From NCBI GenBank assembly GCA_964466195.1, contig CAYXMQ010000010.1, positions 49,077 to 113,076 on the forward strand: a stretch of DNA of 64,000 bases. The letters run 5' to 3'. A model generated the notes under the pieces. That model was not told the origin of the DNA. It did no database searches and saw only the letters and a list, made by a program, of their open reading frames with translations. The DNA is from PFJX01 sp964466195 (GTDB taxonomy: Bacteria; Pseudomonadota; Gammaproteobacteria; Burkholderiales; Thiobacillaceae). Positions 62,660 through 64,000 of the stretch are shown piece by piece. Position 1 is the stretch's first letter. The number at the start of each line of letters is the position of its first letter. Made by a program: the position numbers and the translations under genes.

Positions 62660-64000
62660 TCAGGCGGCTTTCTGTTGTGCCAGCGGCGCGGCATCCAGCT
62701 TCCCGGCGGCGCGCATCTCCTCGTAGACCGCGAGCACCGCCTCCTCGATGGCCTCCAGCGCGTGTTCGCCGTTGGGCTGGATGCCGGCGGCCTGCAGCGG
62801 CCCCCAGGGTTCGTAGCCGACCTTGGAGCAGAGCACGACCTCGCAGCCGGACAGCTCGCGGAGGGTCACGTCCAGCGCCGATTCGCCGTCGCCGCAGGTG
62901 TCGCCGCCCTCGCAGTAGGGCGTGGTCTTGCGGTGGCCGATGAAGCGCACGCCGAACGCCGAGGCCTCGTAGATCAGGAACTCACGCGCGTGGCCGAAGT
63001 GCTCGTTGATGACGCCGCCGCCCTTGGTGGCCACGGCCATCAGCACCGGACGCGATGCCTGCTTCGCCGGCTGCAAGCCCTCGATAGCCGCCACGTTTTT
63101 GGCCAGCCCGGCCTTCGCCGCCCTGGCCTGGTCCTTGATCTGCAACTCCGCCTCGATCCGGGCATGCACCTCGGCGCGTTTGACCATCGCGGCGGGGTAG
63201 TCGATCTCCATGTCCTCGATCTTGTCCAGCGTGAACTCCTGGCCGCGATCCTCGCCCAGCATGCCGACCGCGTCGGCGCGGCACTGGCGGCAGTGGCGCA
63301 TCATGTTCATGTCGCCGGCGCAGGCGTCCTGCAGCTTCTGCAATTCCTCGTGGGTCGGGCCGGGCTGGCCCATCAGGCCGTAGAAGGTGCCGTGTTCAGG
63401 TTCGGCGATCAGCGGCATGACGTTGTGCAGGAAGGCGCCCTTGGCCTTCACCACTTTCGACACCTCGGCCAGGTGCGCGTCGTTGATGCCGGGGATCATC
63501 ACCGAGTTGACCTTCACCAGGATGCCGCGCGCGGTCAGCATCTCGAGGCCCTTCTGCTGCTGCTCGATCAGGATCTCGGCGGCGGCGCGGCCGGTGACGC
63601 GCTTGTTGTTCCAGAACACCCACGGGTAGATCTTCGCCCCGACGTCCGGGTCGACGCAGTTGATCGTGATGGTGACGTGATCGATGTTGTGCTTGCACAA
63701 CTCCTCCACCGACTCCGGCAGGGCCAGGCCGTTGGTCGACACGCACAGCTTGATGTCCGGCGCCTTCTCGCTCAATTCGCGGAAGGTGGCGAAGGTGCGT
63801 TCCGGATTGGCCAGCGGGTCGCCCGGGCCGGCGATGCCCAGCACGGTCATCTGCGGAATATTGGCCGCCACCGCCATGACCTTTTTTACCGCCTGCGCCG
63901 GGGTCAGCACCTCGGACACCACGCCGGGACGCGATTCATTGGAACAGTCGTACTTGCGGTTGCAGTAATGGCACTGGATGTTGCAGGCCGGCGCCACCGC
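62660..64000 (-). CDS. nifB: FeMo-cofactor biosynthesis radical SAM protein NifB (N-terminus cut by window)
   Basis: About 446 residues are visible; the first about 50 lie beyond the right edge. NifB builds the NifB-co [8Fe-9S-C] core. Radical-SAM site CNIQCHYCNRKYDC with the following NESRPGVVSEVL is intact at the edge. The later cysteines MMRHCRQCRADAVGMLGED are in place. After a linker, a NifX/NafY-type cofactor-binding domain occupies the C-terminal about 110 residues (VAVATKGGGVINEHFGHAREFLIYEA). It heads the visible minus-strand unit. Confidence 0.97.
   Translation of the reverse strand, partial: AVAPACNIQCHYCNRKYDCSNESRPGVVSEVLTPAQAVKKVMAVAANIPQMTVLGIAGPGDPLANPERTFATFRELSEKAPDIKLCVSTNGLALPESVEELCKHNIDHVTITINCVDPDVGAKIYPWVFWNNKRVTGRAAAEILIEQQQKGLEMLTARGILVKVNSVMIPGINDAHLAEVSKVVKAKGAFLHNVMPLIAEPEHGTFYGLMGQPGPTHEELQKLQDACAGDMNMMRHCRQCRADAVGMLGEDRGQEFTLDKIEDMEIDYPAAMVKRAEVHARIEAELQIKDQARAAKAGLAKNVAAIEGLQPAKQASRPVLMAVATKGGGVINEHFGHAREFLIYEASAFGVRFIGHRKTTPYCEGGDTCGDGESALDVTLRELSGCEVVLCSKVGYEPWGPLQAAGIQPNGEHALEAIEEAVLAVYEEMRAAGKLDAAPLAQQKAA

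Overview
The window looks like a chromosomal segment of a free-living, high-GC betaproteobacterium that fixes nitrogen. The order Rhodocyclales or Nitrosomonadales seems likely, but this rests on gene content and arrangement only, not on a database comparison. The two signatures are a complete cbb3 oxidase locus with FNR-type control and a dense nif accessory region with NifA/sigma-54 promoters. Genes are tightly packed, many with 4-base stop/start overlaps. I see no prophage, transposase or CRISPR array.

Layout, left to right. 377-4214: a periplasmic binding protein followed by a membrane PAS-GGDEF-EAL protein. 4346-10041: an RND efflux operon (adaptor, pump, outer-membrane channel). 10104-14752 (minus): exbB-exbD-tonB plus a Sel1-repeat protein. 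14992-16657: ilvE, a zinc-finger protein and a DUF302 protein, ending in a bidirectional terminator shared with hemN. 18100-18536: a gene-free stretch with an FNR-type box for hemN and a likely small RNA gene with two tandem terminators. 18537-24445: a phosphohexomutase, purE-purK, and the opposing purM-purN-DUF3108 operon. 24492-33869: perM-type permease, fxsA, the cutA-dsbD-ttcA-apaH operon, plsC and ppc. 33977-35587: a chemoreceptor with a heme c motif in its sensor part.

35773-44203 (minus) holds the cbb3 oxidase and its assembly genes in the order ccoI, ccoS, ccoN, ccoO, ccoQ, ccoP, ccoG, fixH, DUF3149. An FNR-type box sits in front of ccoN. Upstream lie pdxA-rsmA, a Bax inhibitor-1 family gene and lysC. 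A tRNA-Ser(GCU) at 48204-48296 marks the left border of the nif region.

The nif region (48300 to the window end) has three units. Unit 1 (48606-53374, plus) is nifN, nifX, an RseC-like gene, the DUF269 and DUF683 nif genes, fdxB, a thioredoxin-like [2Fe-2S] ferredoxin, two unassigned genes and a NifZ-domain gene. Unit 2 (53671-58315, plus) is nifV, cysE, an unassigned gene, nifW, nifZ, nifM and an Rrf2 regulator. Unit 3 (minus, starting beyond the right edge) is nifB, fdxN, an ArsC-like gene, a flavodiiron protein, a [2Fe-2S] ferredoxin, a Shethna FeSII-like protein, nifQ and draG. Units 1 and 2 share an identical 15-base sigma-54 promoter core. nifHDK, nifE, nifA and draT are not in the window.

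The genes fit one physiology: microaerobic or anaerobic nitrogen fixation. FeMo-cofactor synthesis (nifB, nifN, nifX, nifV, nifQ), electron supply (four ferredoxins), likely oxygen defence (FeSII-like protein, flavodiiron protein), a low-oxygen terminal oxidase and oxygen-independent heme synthesis all lie within about 48 kb. The most interesting leads are the nifN gene separated from nifE, the oxygen-protection set in the nifB operon, the uncharacterised small proteins of the nif operons, the small RNA candidate beside hemN, and a DsbD with a duplicated redox domain.
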